Assembly: GCA_030278955.1 (NCBI GenBank)
Contig: JAOANR010000011.1
Location: 44,317,417 to 44,381,416, forward strand
Source of the DNA: Hygrophila difformis
Lineage: Eukaryota > Streptophyta > Magnoliopsida > Lamiales > Acanthaceae
Length of the DNA stretch: 64,000 bases
Direction: 5' to 3'
Part shown: piece by piece, positions 24,701-33,370 of the stretch
How positions within the stretch are numbered: position 1 is the first letter of the stretch
Layout: every line of letters begins with the position of its first letter
Position numbers and translations under genes: made by a program
The notes under the pieces: generated by a model
What the model was told of the DNA's origin: nothing
The model's input: the letters and a program-made list of their open reading frames with translations, nothing else
The model's database searches: none

Positions 24701-25164
24701 GGAACAATATTTGATAGCCATTCTACATATTTAGCTGGCCTAACAAACCCGGCCGCTAACAATTTCTCTATTTCTTCTTTTATTTTTGGGACTAATTCGG
24801 GCGCTGCCCTCCTGGCCGGCTGTTTATGCGGCCTGAACCCTTCTTTAATAGGCAGTATGTGCTCTACAATCGACCGCTCCAATCCTGGCATCTCTGTATA
24901 GTCCCATGCGAAACAATCCTTGAATTCGACTAGAACCTCCTTGAATCGGCTTGTCATCTGCTGATCAAGATTCGCACTCAACGGGATCTCCCTCGGGTGT
25001 TCGTCTGTACCAACATTGACCATTTTCAAGGGGTCTTGAGCTTTGAAATCCGGCGTTCGCTTTGGGATTGCGTCTATTAAATCGCTCCATCCTGCTTTGT
25101 CGTCTGAAATTCTGAGTTCGGCCGATTCGAACTCGGTCGCTTGATTCGGTTGTGCCTCCATCAT
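21790..25164 (-). CDS. pol: Tat element pol: RT, RNase H, second (archaeal-type) RNase H, integrase
   Basis: 1124-codon frame, uninterrupted. RT domain with active-site YIDDVMV near residue 270, followed by a retroviral-type RNase H near 420-530. A second RNase H with MTFDGSKAASGVGAAF near residue 570 and YTNNQAEYKALISGL is the extra domain that marks Tat elements. The integrase has an HHCC finger near 770-815 (GAHRAGKSM...CTECQKHG) and a DDE core starting VATDYFTKWAEA near 860. There is no chromodomain, as expected for Tat. The ATG pair at the start overlaps the TGA of the preceding frame (AATGATG). Translation may therefore depend on reinitiation, frameshifting or splicing; Ogre-type relatives are known to splice between protease and RT. 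Confidence 0.95.
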   Translation of the reverse strand: MMEAQPNQATEFESAELRISDDKAGWSDLIDAIPKRTPDFKAQDPLKMVNVGTDEHPREIPLSANLDQQMTSRFKEVLVEFKDCFAWDYTEMPGLERSIVEHILPIKEGFRPHKQPARRAAPELVPKIKEEIEKLLAAGFVRPAKYVEWLSNIVPVIKKNGKLRVCIDFRNLNIATPKDEYMMPIVDLLIDSAAKQGMLSFMDGYSGYNQIFMAEEDIHKTAFRCPGAIGIYEWVVMPFGLKNAGATYQRAMNYVFHDLIGDCVEVYIDDVMVRSKDIESHLNDLRKVFMRMRLHGVKMNPAKCAFGVQAGNFLGFLVHNKGIEVDANKTRAIQEAKPPHDKKSLQKFLGKIGFLRRFLANAAGKSKPLTDLLRLKKEEEFKWGVDQQKAFEQLKQDLMNPPVLVPPILGRPLKLYIAAAEESIGALLAQEDDEGRDRAIYYLSRILRDAEVRYSPIHKLCLSLYHACHKLEYYIQPRQVIVVASVDIVKIMMNDPVSSRRMAKWAMKLNAYDLRYQPLRAMKGQIVADFLADHVIHPITDDIDHQDRPKEVGEIGIVYLQPWVMTFDGSKAASGVGAAFTLQTPEGKIYKYFVQLSESYTNNQAEYKALISGLQRLIEEGVRAIIVKGDSQVVVQQLLGDFSVKSSQLIRLYEEAVTLLEEFDVVYIEYIPREKNEVANELAQHAAKYRLMPIAGNVEVRLAETEKAEWIKKIAQTLEDPSEANPAEKRKAMDYVIIGGLLFKRAIDGILLRCVGEEDARRVMGEVHEGICGAHRAGKSMKWSIIRLGYYWPNMGPDCEKYARGCTECQKHGPIQKLPAEELHIMIKPWPFRGWAMDIIGKFHPSSSKRHEFVLVATDYFTKWAEAQAYVSISQEEVIEFIKRQLIYRFGIPQTILTDRGTVFVGEKVKAFADEYGIKIVHSSPYYPQGNGQAEATNKQLIGIIKKMIEDQPRKWHEKLSEALWAYRNAKTSATGFTPFRLTYGMDAVLPAEITVPTLRTSQADSMSAEQYDCAMKDELLEINSNRVQAFENLQKNKDIVADWYNKRIRLKRFEVGDLVWKVIWPPKQKDGRLGKWSPNWEGPFIVHTRLPNGAYVLVDENGEQMSNPVNVRYMKKYYPSVWD

Positions 25165-25244
25165 TTACTTTCTTCTTCGACTGGCCGTTCATCGGCCTGG
25201 TATCTGATTTCAAACCCCAAATCTGTCCAATCACACTCGATCAC

Positions 25245-26594
25245 CTACGGGTACCGATCCCCTACCACTGCTAGGAATGGTTGTATCGGTTCTTCATATA
25301 ACACCGCATCAATTCGTCCGGCTGAGCTGACTGGAAATGGAGGTTGATCCCCATCTACTTCTTCTACTGTGCCATCCTTTTTCCAGAACCATACTTTCTG
25401 GTGAAGCGTTGATGGCAAACATCGGGATGTATGAATCCAGCATCGGCCTAATAGGGCCGCATACGGGACTTCTGCATCTACCACGAAGAACATGGTCGGA
25501 ATTGATATTGTTCCGACCGTTACATCCACCAATATACATCCTTCAGCCGCAGTTTGAGCCCCCACAAAACTCATTACCTTCATTTTCGTAGGGAGTAAGT
25601 CTTCTTTCGAACGGCCTATCTTCGTTAGTGTGGATAGCGGCATGATATTGACTGTGGCTCCACCGTCGATAAACATTCTTCTAAGTGGTCTCCCATTGAC
25701 CCAACCTTTAACGTATAAAGGCCTCACATGCTGGGACATTTTCGCAGTTGGAGGCAAAATCGTACCTGGTTGAGCTTCTGGAACAAATGCTTTATATCCT
25801 TCCTCAAACGATTTCTCTATTTCGGCTTCCGGCCGAAATACCTCAAGTTTATCGAAACAAAAATCCACTATGGGCTCTTCATCACCATAGTATTCTCCAT
25901 CCTTTTGACAGAAAACCACAGCTGGTTCGGAATCCGACCAGTACTCCTCTTTCTCTTCGGTGGTTACCGTCACCATATTCGCGCTAGATCCGAAGTCGAA
26001 CTTAAACTGCCCAACAGGGGGTGTATCACTATGCGGAATGATAGTTGTCTTTGGTTTCCATTCCCTGGTTCGGGCTGGTCTAGGCTTCCATTCTTCTTTC
26101 GATTTCGGCTGCTCACTTTCAATTTTCGGCTGTATTACTTTTAGCCGAAATTCAGTTTTGTTCTTTAGCCGATCCTGTCCTTCTTTCGGCTTCCTCTCTT
26201 CTTTCGATTCGGACTTCAAACGAGCCGAAAATACCCTATTGAGTATTCGTCCTCCCGAGAACGAACAGTCATCAGGGAAGTCCTCTTCCATATGCATCAT
26301 ATCATACTCCTCCTGCTCAGAAACAGCAGCTGCTTTAAGCCGTTGCATTCTTCGCTTGAAAGTACGATATGATCCCTTTCCTTTTGGGACTTTTCTCTCC
26401 TCTGCCCTCCAAGCTGAATGGTCATACCGGCGTTGATCGAAATGCCTTCTTTCTGGAGAGTTTTGGACCCATCGGCCTACCTGAGTATTTGCTGGTGGCC
26501 TTCTAAGCTTTTTCATTTCGGGACTAACAGCTTCTTCAGGGACTGTGATCTGTATCACAGTCTTTCCATTCTGTTTATCGGCTGTTAACTTCAT
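25245..26594 (-). CDS. Tat element protease ORF (ORF2)
   Basis: 449 codons: an N-terminal basic, charged region, then the aspartic protease with FIDGGATVNIMPLSTL (near residues 309-324). It lies in the same frame as gag and is separated from it by a single TGA at 26607-26609 and four more codons. Its own end is a TAG at 25245-25247, after which the frame stays open about 27 more codons to a TGA overlapping the RT start. The element is young by its LTRs, so these stops may be part of its expression strategy rather than decay. Confidence 0.88.
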   Translation of the reverse strand: MKLTADKQNGKTVIQITVPEEAVSPEMKKLRRPPANTQVGRWVQNSPERRHFDQRRYDHSAWRAEERKVPKGKGSYRTFKRRMQRLKAAAVSEQEEYDMMHMEEDFPDDCSFSGGRILNRVFSARLKSESKEERKPKEGQDRLKNKTEFRLKVIQPKIESEQPKSKEEWKPRPARTREWKPKTTIIPHSDTPPVGQFKFDFGSSANMVTVTTEEKEEYWSDSEPAVVFCQKDGEYYGDEEPIVDFCFDKLEVFRPEAEIEKSFEEGYKAFVPEAQPGTILPPTAKMSQHVRPLYVKGWVNGRPLRRMFIDGGATVNIMPLSTLTKIGRSKEDLLPTKMKVMSFVGAQTAAEGCILVDVTVGTISIPTMFFVVDAEVPYAALLGRCWIHTSRCLPSTLHQKVWFWKKDGTVEEVDGDQPPFPVSSAGRIDAVLYEEPIQPFLAVVGDRYP

Positions 26595-26606
26595 CTCTGA
26601 GTCCCA

Positions 26607-28538
26607 TCAGTTGGTTATGATTTTCAACGTTGGTCTCTCACTCTTATCTCCGACCTCGATCTCCTGATGTCTCTCCGATTGCTTGATCCACTCTTTTACC
26701 TCATAATTCCCCAATCGGTCAAAAACATCTGTAACTTTCTCTTTTCCCCTTGGAGATCCTAGCCTTTTCCATACTCCTGACTTCTGAGCCGATGGCCGAT
26801 CCCCAAGCCGATCGTGCACAGAACTCTTGCTAGATGATGTTTGATCCCCCAATCGGTCATGCACCGATTTGTTCTGATTGGGCTGCACCATCAACATGTT
26901 GGCAACTGGGAACGGATTCTTATCAATTGCCATAAGCCTCTCTGGGAACTTCAGCTTCCCATCATCGACATGCTTCTGAATCAGCTTCCTAAAATGCCCA
27001 CAAATAGCCGTGGAATGAGTAGCTGATCCATGGAATCTGCACCATCCGGCCTCCAACTGATCCTTGGTAGGCTGTGGATGGTTTCCTTTAAACTCTAGCA
27101 ATCCGTTCTTCTGGCAATAATCAAATATTTCATCCATTTGTGACAAGTCGAAAGAGTAAAACCTTTGAGATTCATCTCCTCCTTCTTTCTCCTTGCCTCT
27201 GGCTGGCCGAAGTGCTGGACAAGTCATAGGCTTTTTTATGATTAACTCTGCCCTTGCGACTTTGGCTAATGCAGGAACGTCATCCGTATTGTACTCTTCC
27301 TGAATTTCACATCTATCCAGAGATTCAGCAAATGAGGCAGCTGACTGGATAGGTTGTGACCTTCCGCTTTGACTTCGGCTTGATTTGAAAGCCGCCTGTT
27401 CCGCCAAATATGTCTCCATCCTCATAGCTTCAGCCGTTAATTCGGCTACTGTCCTTGGTCTTGTTACCATCAATCTATCCTTAATGGCAAACTTCAAATT
27501 CTGCTTTAAGATTTGAATATATTCATGCTCAGGCAGCATTGTCTTCATCTGAGCCTTCACTGCATAAAATCTTTCAATGAATTCAGTAACCGATTCGGAC
27601 GCCTTCTGCTTGGTTGACGTCAGATCAACTACCGAGACCTCCGGACTAGTATTATAGAATCGGTCATGGAATAACCGCTCCATTTCGGCCCAAGTATTGA
27701 CCGATCCCGCTGGCAAATTAATGTACCATTCGAATGCTGGGCCAGTTAATGACAGACTGAACAATATTAGCTTGTGAAAATCATTTTGCGCGATTCTGGT
27801 ACATTGAGCTGTAAATCGGCCAATATGCTCGATGGTAGAGCGGCCGACTTCTCCAGAAAAAGTGTTAAAATCCGGAACCTTCACCCCTCTAGGCAGTGGA
27901 TACTGCTCCTCAATGTAATCTGGATAAGGTTTCCGATACATCGGCCTATTCTCCTGGCCGATGAGATTCCCAAACTGTGTGCGAATAATCTCAGCAATAA
28001 GCTCTCTGTCAACCAGTTGCGGTGGATTCTGCTGAAGTGGTGCGTATTGTTGTTGAACCACTGGAGCAGGCGGTTGAACAGCTGGTTGAGGCGGTTGATT
28101 CTGTTGCTGATCGTACCTCTGCTGCGGAGGAACAAAAGGCCGAGCTCCATGCCCTCCTGGCGGCCTAAAGGCCTGCTGTTGAAAATTGTGAGGATTTTGC
28201 ATCGCAGGTGGTGGATTTTGCGCCACTGGAGCTTGCTGCGCTCCCATCGGATACATACTCCTCGCGATTTCGGCTCTAAACATGGCTGGCATCGCTGCCA
28301 GGATATTTCCTTCGATTTGGCGAACCGAATTAGTAACCGCCGCTTCCACCATAAATTGAACCTGATCTCGGAATCGCGGGGTTAAATCATCATTCGAAAA
28401 CTCCTGATTATGGAAATGTGATGGTCCGGGGAACCCTGGGGGGAATTCTCCGGCTTCTGGTGCGCGCTCTTCCTGAATCGGCGGCAAATCAGTCCTCGCC
28501 GCCGTGTTTGCTGCTGGAGTTGCTTGTTCAAACGCCAT
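26607..28538 (-). CDS. gag: Tat element gag
   Basis: I place the start at the ATG at 28538, because the frame upstream runs into the primer site and LTR edge. The protein has a Pro/Gln-rich N-terminal half (many PPAVQPP/QQ repeats) and a retrotransposon gag domain centred near 27600-27850 (FSLSLTGPAFEWY, ..VTEFIERF). A C-terminal half has repeated VHDRLGD-type motifs (26700-26870). It forms the particle shell in the cytoplasm. No CCHC zinc knuckle is evident; a CRFHGSATHS..C pattern near 27030 may stand in for it. It ends in TGA with protease continuing in frame. Confidence 0.9.
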   Translation of the reverse strand: MAFEQATPAANTAARTDLPPIQEERAPEAGEFPPGFPGPSHFHNQEFSNDDLTPRFRDQVQFMVEAAVTNSVRQIEGNILAAMPAMFRAEIARSMYPMGAQQAPVAQNPPPAMQNPHNFQQQAFRPPGGHGARPFVPPQQRYDQQQNQPPQPAVQPPAPVVQQQYAPLQQNPPQLVDRELIAEIIRTQFGNLIGQENRPMYRKPYPDYIEEQYPLPRGVKVPDFNTFSGEVGRSTIEHIGRFTAQCTRIAQNDFHKLILFSLSLTGPAFEWYINLPAGSVNTWAEMERLFHDRFYNTSPEVSVVDLTSTKQKASESVTEFIERFYAVKAQMKTMLPEHEYIQILKQNLKFAIKDRLMVTRPRTVAELTAEAMRMETYLAEQAAFKSSRSQSGRSQPIQSAASFAESLDRCEIQEEYNTDDVPALAKVARAELIIKKPMTCPALRPARGKEKEGGDESQRFYSFDLSQMDEIFDYCQKNGLLEFKGNHPQPTKDQLEAGWCRFHGSATHSTAICGHFRKLIQKHVDDGKLKFPERLMAIDKNPFPVANMLMVQPNQNKSVHDRLGDQTSSSKSSVHDRLGDRPSAQKSGVWKRLGSPRGKEKVTDVFDRLGNYEVKEWIKQSERHQEIEVGDKSERPTLKIITN

Positions 28539-28540
28539 TT

Positions 28541-28562
28541 TGCGTCCCACTGGGCGTGCCAC
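28541..28562 (-). other. Putative primer binding site of the Tat element
   Basis: Directly inside the 5' LTR the minus strand reads TGGCACGCCCAGTGGGAC, beginning TGG as required for pairing with a CCA tRNA end. I cannot assign the tRNA with certainty. Confidence 0.55.
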
Positions 28563-29222
28563 TGTTTGGCTCGGGTGTAGCCAAGGACCTTTTTCTCCTC
28601 AAGGGAGGCTACCGGAAAAGGATCAAACCGATTACGGGTTCGGATTAACAATAATGCGCCCACAATTGACTGAATCTTCTCTGTATTGATCAAAAATAAC
28701 AAGATACAACGGAGAATCTGTCTGTTGTTAAGAAACAACGGCGGAATTCACCAAAAACAGGAACCAAACTACCAGCTGCTAAGGAGCAACGGTGGATTTG
28801 GAAATGGTAACCGCTACAAACTAGGCTAGATTCTAAGGAAAGCTGTAAAGGAAAGCTGTAAAGAAAGCAGTAAAGATAACAAGGAATTAAATTTGATAAA
28901 AGGAATTTGGGGGTTGGATTGATCTCTCTGATTTTGAGTGTGTCGACCCCTATTTATAGCCGGAGCTGGAATAACCGCTCTCCGGCTAACTCCTCTGAGC
29001 CGAATTCTTTCTCTCTTCAATTCGGTTGTTTTGGTTTCGGCTGTTTCTTCCTATTTCGGCCGAAATCTCTATCAGCCTCTTTTCTCTCCCTTCGGTTTAC
29101 TATATTCTTTCGGCCTTACTAATCTTGAGCCCATCTTCCTTTTGGACTCTCTCTTTCTTCTGGCCCATGTCTTATGGCCCAATAGCTCTTTCGCGGCCCA
29201 TTATTCCATATGGCCCCAACAC
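28563..29222 (-). repeat. Tat element 5' LTR
   Basis: 660 bp copy of 16666-17312, ending ...CCCCAACA and followed by CCTGG. The minus-strand TATA box is the complement of 28950-28959. It has an extra 14-bp tandem unit at about 28840-28865. Confidence 0.95.
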
Positions 29223-29351
29223 CTGGAGAGTGGAACGGCTGGGAGTATATAATAGTGGACAGATGGGCCTCAGTCAAACTTCATGGGCCTGGAGACTTGG
29301 GCCAGTAGAAAGACTATTGGGCCGGACAGAAAATAGGGTCATATTGCAACA
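29223..29351 (-). repeat. Copia 5' LTR, outer part
   Basis: Continues the copia LTR after the Tat insertion and ends ...TTGCAACA at 29351, the inverse of a TGTTG LTR start. It carries a TATA-like stretch (AGTATATAATAG, about 29247). GTATT at 29352-29356 would be the target duplication, but its partner is not in the window. Confidence 0.75.
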
Positions 29352-29617
29352 GTATTTTAATGTTCACTTTCTCTAAACATGTGTTAACATTCATAGGTAT
29401 TTCCATCAGGTATTATTATGACAATGAGTTAGGGTTAGACGCAAGAATCGAACCAGGCCCAAGATTGGATTCGGTTTTGTAAGAAAGGGTTAGACTTGAT
29501 CCGTTGACTTCCCTCAAACTAGCAATGTGGATCCGAGCTTTCGTGTCGAATCTTATGTTATAGGACTCGACCTAGACCAAACACATTACCATTAAATATA
29601 TTCCACCAGTTTCACTA

Positions 29618-29672
<55 letters not shown>

Positions 29673-30499
29673 GTTGTTGTTGTTTTGTAGTGCAAGACCA
29701 ATCCATTATATTCGGCCATGTATGGGTCATTAAATATTCATGGCATAAAATACACATGGTGATTTTTGTATAATTTTTATGTGTTCACAATTTTTCACAA
29801 TGCATATATATTTCTAGAGTTAATTTGTATGTATTTTACACACATGAGATACGTACACAGGTTTCAGAACTGTGAGAATAATAGGTAAAATAATATCATG
29901 GGCAATTTTTCAACCATGCATGAACATAATTAGAATTATGTTATTTTTAATGAGTATACCAAAATACAATTCTAAATCCGCCACACATATTTTTCATCGA
30001 GCGTTGTATCGGATGATCGGTTCAAATTAAACCGCTGATTCCACCAATAATCCGGACAAAACCAAACATAGATAAAGTCAAAGTTCAAGGCCGCGTTTGG
30101 ATTGCTGTAAACTTATTGTAGGATTCAAGATTCATGAAAAATTTAAATTTGATAGGCTTTGGATTTTTATTTTTTTTAACATTGACACATATGTGTTAGC
30201 AAAGGTATGTAAGAGTTGAAGTCATACAAATTACAAAAAGATAAATTATTTGATAAAAATATAGATTAATTATTTAATTGTAGTTTGGAGGATATAAATT
30301 TAAAATCAAGGGAAGTAGAATTATATTGGACAGCATTCTAGAATCGCAAAGGAAGGAAAGTAAAAATTTAGGGGCTGGTGGAGTTTAGATCTTTCACTAA
30401 CAACCTTAGGTTGAGTGGTATTTATGGTAATGGATTCTAGATATTTAAACAATGTTTCCGTTCCAATCTTGTAATTTGTAAATGCATAAAACTGCTAAT
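29352..30499. other. Intergenic DNA with (TTA)n microsatellite
   Basis: No gene seen. It contains a TTA/TAT trinucleotide array at about 29618-29684 ending in TTG units. A GGCCGCGTTTGGATT motif near 30090 is typical of some non-autonomous DNA transposon ends, but I could not find its partner. Confidence 0.6.
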
Positions 30500-30516
30500 T
30501 ACAACTTACAAGCTTT

Positions 30517-30702
30517 TTTTTTTTAAGGTGAATACCAGGGTATCCTCAGGCCACATTGGACCCAAGACTAATCCCTCGAGGATCGGGTGGGCATTTAAGG
30601 GTTGCCTCTCCCAAAGCAGAATTATGCATACACAAAGGCTCGAACCCGAGACCTTTGCTTAAGCTGCCAGAGCCCCATACCACTCAGGCCAACTGCGTTT
30701 GG
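30517..30702 (-). mobile_element. tRNA-derived SINE, family A, copy 1
   Basis: Flanked by a perfect 17-bp duplication TACAACTTACAAGCTTT (30500-30516 and 30703-30719). On the minus strand it has an A-box-like TGGCCTGAGTGG, a B box GGTCTCGGGTTCGAGCC, and an A-rich 3' tail. These are the marks of a polymerase III SINE moved by LINE machinery. Two relatives lie near 36185 and 50635. Confidence 0.88.
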
Positions 30703-30764
30703 TACAACTTACAAGCTTTGTAAATATATAAAACTGCTAATGAGTTTCAATCACAAAGATTATT

Positions 30765-30926
30765 GGGTTGGGACTTACCCCAACTCCCAACCTATAGGTC
30801 GGGGCTTCGAATCCACATCCCGCCCCCTATCCCGCCATTTGTTCTTTGTAATTTGTGTAGCATGAACTCCCGCCATTCCTTTCCCACGCCTTTAACGGCT
30901 CCTCCAAAAAAAAAAGAAAAATCTTC
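30765..30926 (+). mobile_element. tRNA-derived SINE-like element, family B
   Basis: Begins GGGTTGGGACTTACCCC, has a B-box-like GGGGCTTCGAATCC near 30798, and ends in an A-rich tail (about 30905-30920). The 9-bp repeat AAGATTATT flanks it (30756-30764 and 30927-30935). It lies 46 bases from the family A copy. Confidence 0.65.
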
Positions 30927-31539
30927 AAGATTATTCTTGGGCCTCAGGTTTAGGAAATCCCTTAATTAAAAATGAATAATAAATAAATAAAAAGAACAAC
31001 ACAAAAACCTTTCTATTATTATAAGACAATCCTCTTATAAATTCTTTCCTAATTCGACTTTAAAACCTTGAGAAGTGACTGCTATTTTTTCGATAAAGAT
31101 TTAAGAAAAGATTTTTAACAAACTAGTAAGTAACTCGTCGAGACTCGACGGGCATAATTATATATTTTATATAATACATATACTTATATTATATAAAATA
31201 ATAATAAATTGTATTTTGAGTAATGAAAAATGTGTAATGATTTTGAGTAATGATGATATAATTTAATTATACCGTCTTCTTTAGCTTTTGTGGCTTGTCC
31301 GGTACAAACTTAATAAATCAATAAAATAATTATTAAAATAATATTTTTATTTAATTTTAAATTAAAATTAAAATAAAATAAAATTTAAATATAACTATTA
31401 AGCATAATATAAAAAATTCCATCATGATTTGTTGAAAATTTCATTGCAGAAAATCTTATTGGTAGGGGCTTATACCTTAAAGTTTTATTTAGTTATTAAA
31501 ATAAAACAAAATCTCTTATTGTAAATCTTCTAAATCAAT

Positions 31540-32178
31540 ATCGGCTTTGTAACGCAAAAAAAATCAATACCGGATTTACCATCAGCTACATCAAGTATCA
31601 ATTTTGCAAATTTTGTCATATATAAATTTTATTGTAAACAACATTTCTTGCGGTATCTTGAGTTAATCATTCTTAATTCCATATTACTACTTTGAGCTAC
31701 ATTTTGTTAGTGACACGAATTATTGTAACATAACTGTTCATGGCTAAAAACTGGTTTTGAAATATAATGTCCAACATTATTTACAGATTGACACTGACTT
31801 TTTTTTAATAACCGTAGCAAAACAAACTGCGAGTTAAAGTTTTCTCGTCTGAAATCAAATTGGGGATTTGGTTAAATTAGATATTTATAATTATTCTACC
31901 AATTAAGAATTTTTTACTTTCATGGTTCTCGCAAGCTAAGTTAGTTTAACTTCAATTTTATGGTTCCGCATCTTGGTTACTATCAATATACTTTTATTGC
32001 ATAATTTATTTGATGGATCTATATTACTAAAAGCATTACTATGTAACCATCATTCAACTATATTTCCTGATTCGGTAATTCAGAACAATTGATCGTGTTT
32101 AGATATTCCAATTAAATTTATTCATTGGCATTATTTATATTTCATCCTCTTGACAAATATTGTTAGAACTTATATATA
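31540..32178 (-). pseudogene. Helitron helicase remnant, downstream tandem unit
   Basis: Diverged direct repeat of the segment at about 32650-33000. Reading leftward in shifting frames it resembles the helicase C-terminus (FRRKxFP-like, a TNxVYNE-like end near 31620). It is then directly followed by another FAKLILDVADGKSGID-like segment, which in an ordinary helicase lies upstream. So the 3' part of the gene was duplicated in tandem. Many stops and frameshifts. Confidence 0.6.
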
Positions 32179-32426
32179 CTCCCTTCATTTTTAAATTCTT
32201 GCCCCATTGGCAATTATGCTACTGTTCACACTTAAAGTTTTATCATAGTTATACAAGTTAAAATATAGCCAAGTGGGATCTTGTTAGATTCGTCTCGTCT
32301 TGTAGTTGTTCAATATCAAACTTTTAGAATTTTTACTTGTACCGAAATTGAGTTATTAATGGTTTGAAATGTGCATTAGACTGTGTGCACTGTGGGTCCG
32401 AAGCAAGGATAAAAAAATGGAGGAAG
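32179..32426. mobile_element. Stowaway-like MITE
   Basis: 248 bp with inverted ends CTCCCTTCATTTTT / AAAAATGGAGGAAG and flanking TA dinucleotides (32177-32178, 32427-32428), as in Tc1/mariner-derived Stowaway elements. It is inserted in the Helitron helicase remnant. An internal segment (CAAGTTAAAATATAG) recurs near 34360, suggesting a degraded relative there. Confidence 0.75.
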
Positions 32427-32465
32427 TATACATTTTTATTTGCAGGCATAAATTCCATGATATAA

Positions 32466-33173
32466 TCATTGATTGTACCAAACAATATCATTGGTAGGGA
32501 TTCGTATAACACTATCTTTCAAAATGTCTGGATTTGAAGTTGTGCAGTTTATATTTGTATAAGTACCCTCATCAATTGTCGCTACAGGATCTCCCGTAGA
32601 GTTTATAAATTTTTCATATGGAAATGTAATATCTAATTGCACATCTCCAATATCAATACCAGCTTTACCAATTACCATGACCATTGTGCAAATTTCTGTC
32701 ATATATAATTTTCATTGTAAACAATATTTATTGTAGTATTTTGAGTTAATCCATCTCAATTACATATTAATACTTGGAGTCTTCTCTTTCCAGTGACACG
32801 AGATATTGCAATATATCACTGACATATGGGTGAAAACTGATTACTGAAAATAGAGTTCAACCTTATTTAAATATTGAAATTGACTATTTTTTAGTATTCA
32901 TAGTAAAACAAATTGCGGGTGGGAATGTTTTCCTTCGAAATCGAATGGGGAATTTGGTTAATTCAGAGGGGCTCATAATCATTCTACCAATCAAGAATTT
33001 TCATCCCAAATAATGAGCTTTGTTTTAATGAGAATAGAGGTTAAATAATTTTCTAGAATAAGTTTTTTGCAGGTAAAATTCTCGTCACAATTTTGTGGAA
33101 TAACAAATCTAGAAGTAGTTCTACCTCTTGGAAGGAGTAGGTGTGATATTCCACTGGATGCTACCAGCAGCAC
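32466..33173 (-). pseudogene. Helitron (PIF1-like) helicase remnant
   Basis: Two open pieces. 33173-32991 carries ...VASSGISHLLLPRGRTTSRF and LIIWDE, the region after the Walker A of Helitron helicases including the DEAD-like motif. 32702-32466 carries GDPVATIDEGTYTNI and IRIPTNDIVWYN, matching the later IV..TYP and APTNDIV..IN region. Between them (32990-32700) broken frames resemble the helicase C-terminus. The order is therefore not collinear with a normal helicase and fits a tandem duplication of its 3' half. In Helitrons this enzyme unwinds DNA during rolling-circle transposition. This copy is dead. Confidence 0.72.
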
Positions 33174-33370
33174 AATATCACATCTTCTATGAAAGGCTAA
33201 ACATAATATTTTCTACATAAATTATCGATAAATGTTTTCTTAGTTCCACAACGTAAAGAAAAAAGAATCAACCATCATCACTATCAAATATATATATATA
33301 TATATTATTTTATTATAGGAACTTGTAAGAATGAGTGGTATTTATAGGCTCAACAAATAAACAACAATGT

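Larger units (their letters stand above)
16666..29222 (-). mobile_element. Tat-lineage Ty3/gypsy element with antisense gene (full length, young)
   Basis: Complete element with LTRs 16666-17312 and 28563-29222 and a perfect 5-bp target duplication CCTGG (16661-16665 and 29223-29227). Coding order on the minus strand is gag, protease ORF, RT-RNase H-extra RNase H-integrase. Between integrase and 3' LTR a spliced gene lies on the plus strand. The second, archaeal-type RNase H domain and an extra antisense gene are known traits of the Tat lineage (Ogre/Grande/Retand relatives). Comparing the LTRs by eye I see three substitutions (C/T, A/G, C/T), one single-base indel and one 14-bp tandem duplication, so the insertion is recent. 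It is nested in the copia LTR. Confidence 0.95.
13795..29351 (-). mobile_element. Ty1/copia element, split by two later insertions
   Basis: Remains of a minus-strand copia element: the gag-pre-integrase segment, protease, gag, leader, PBS and most of the 5' LTR occupy 13795-16665. The LTR's outer 129 bases resume at 29223-29351 after the Tat element. Everything 3' of the gag-pre-integrase domain (integrase, RT, RNase H, 3' LTR) is absent: the Tekay element starts there and the DNA beyond its far end is unrelated. The gag domain type and the protease motif suggest a Tork-like lineage, but without RT this is a guess. Confidence 0.85.

Noticed and set aside
22729..24901. Plus-strand frames of 70-134 codons
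   Set aside because: Shadows of the Tat pol coding strand.
28539..28562. Gag start upstream of 28538
   Set aside because: No ATG there and the bases are the primer site next to the LTR.
32466..32702. 78-codon minus-strand frame as a new small gene
   Set aside because: Matches a stretch of Helitron helicase and lies between Helitron termini.
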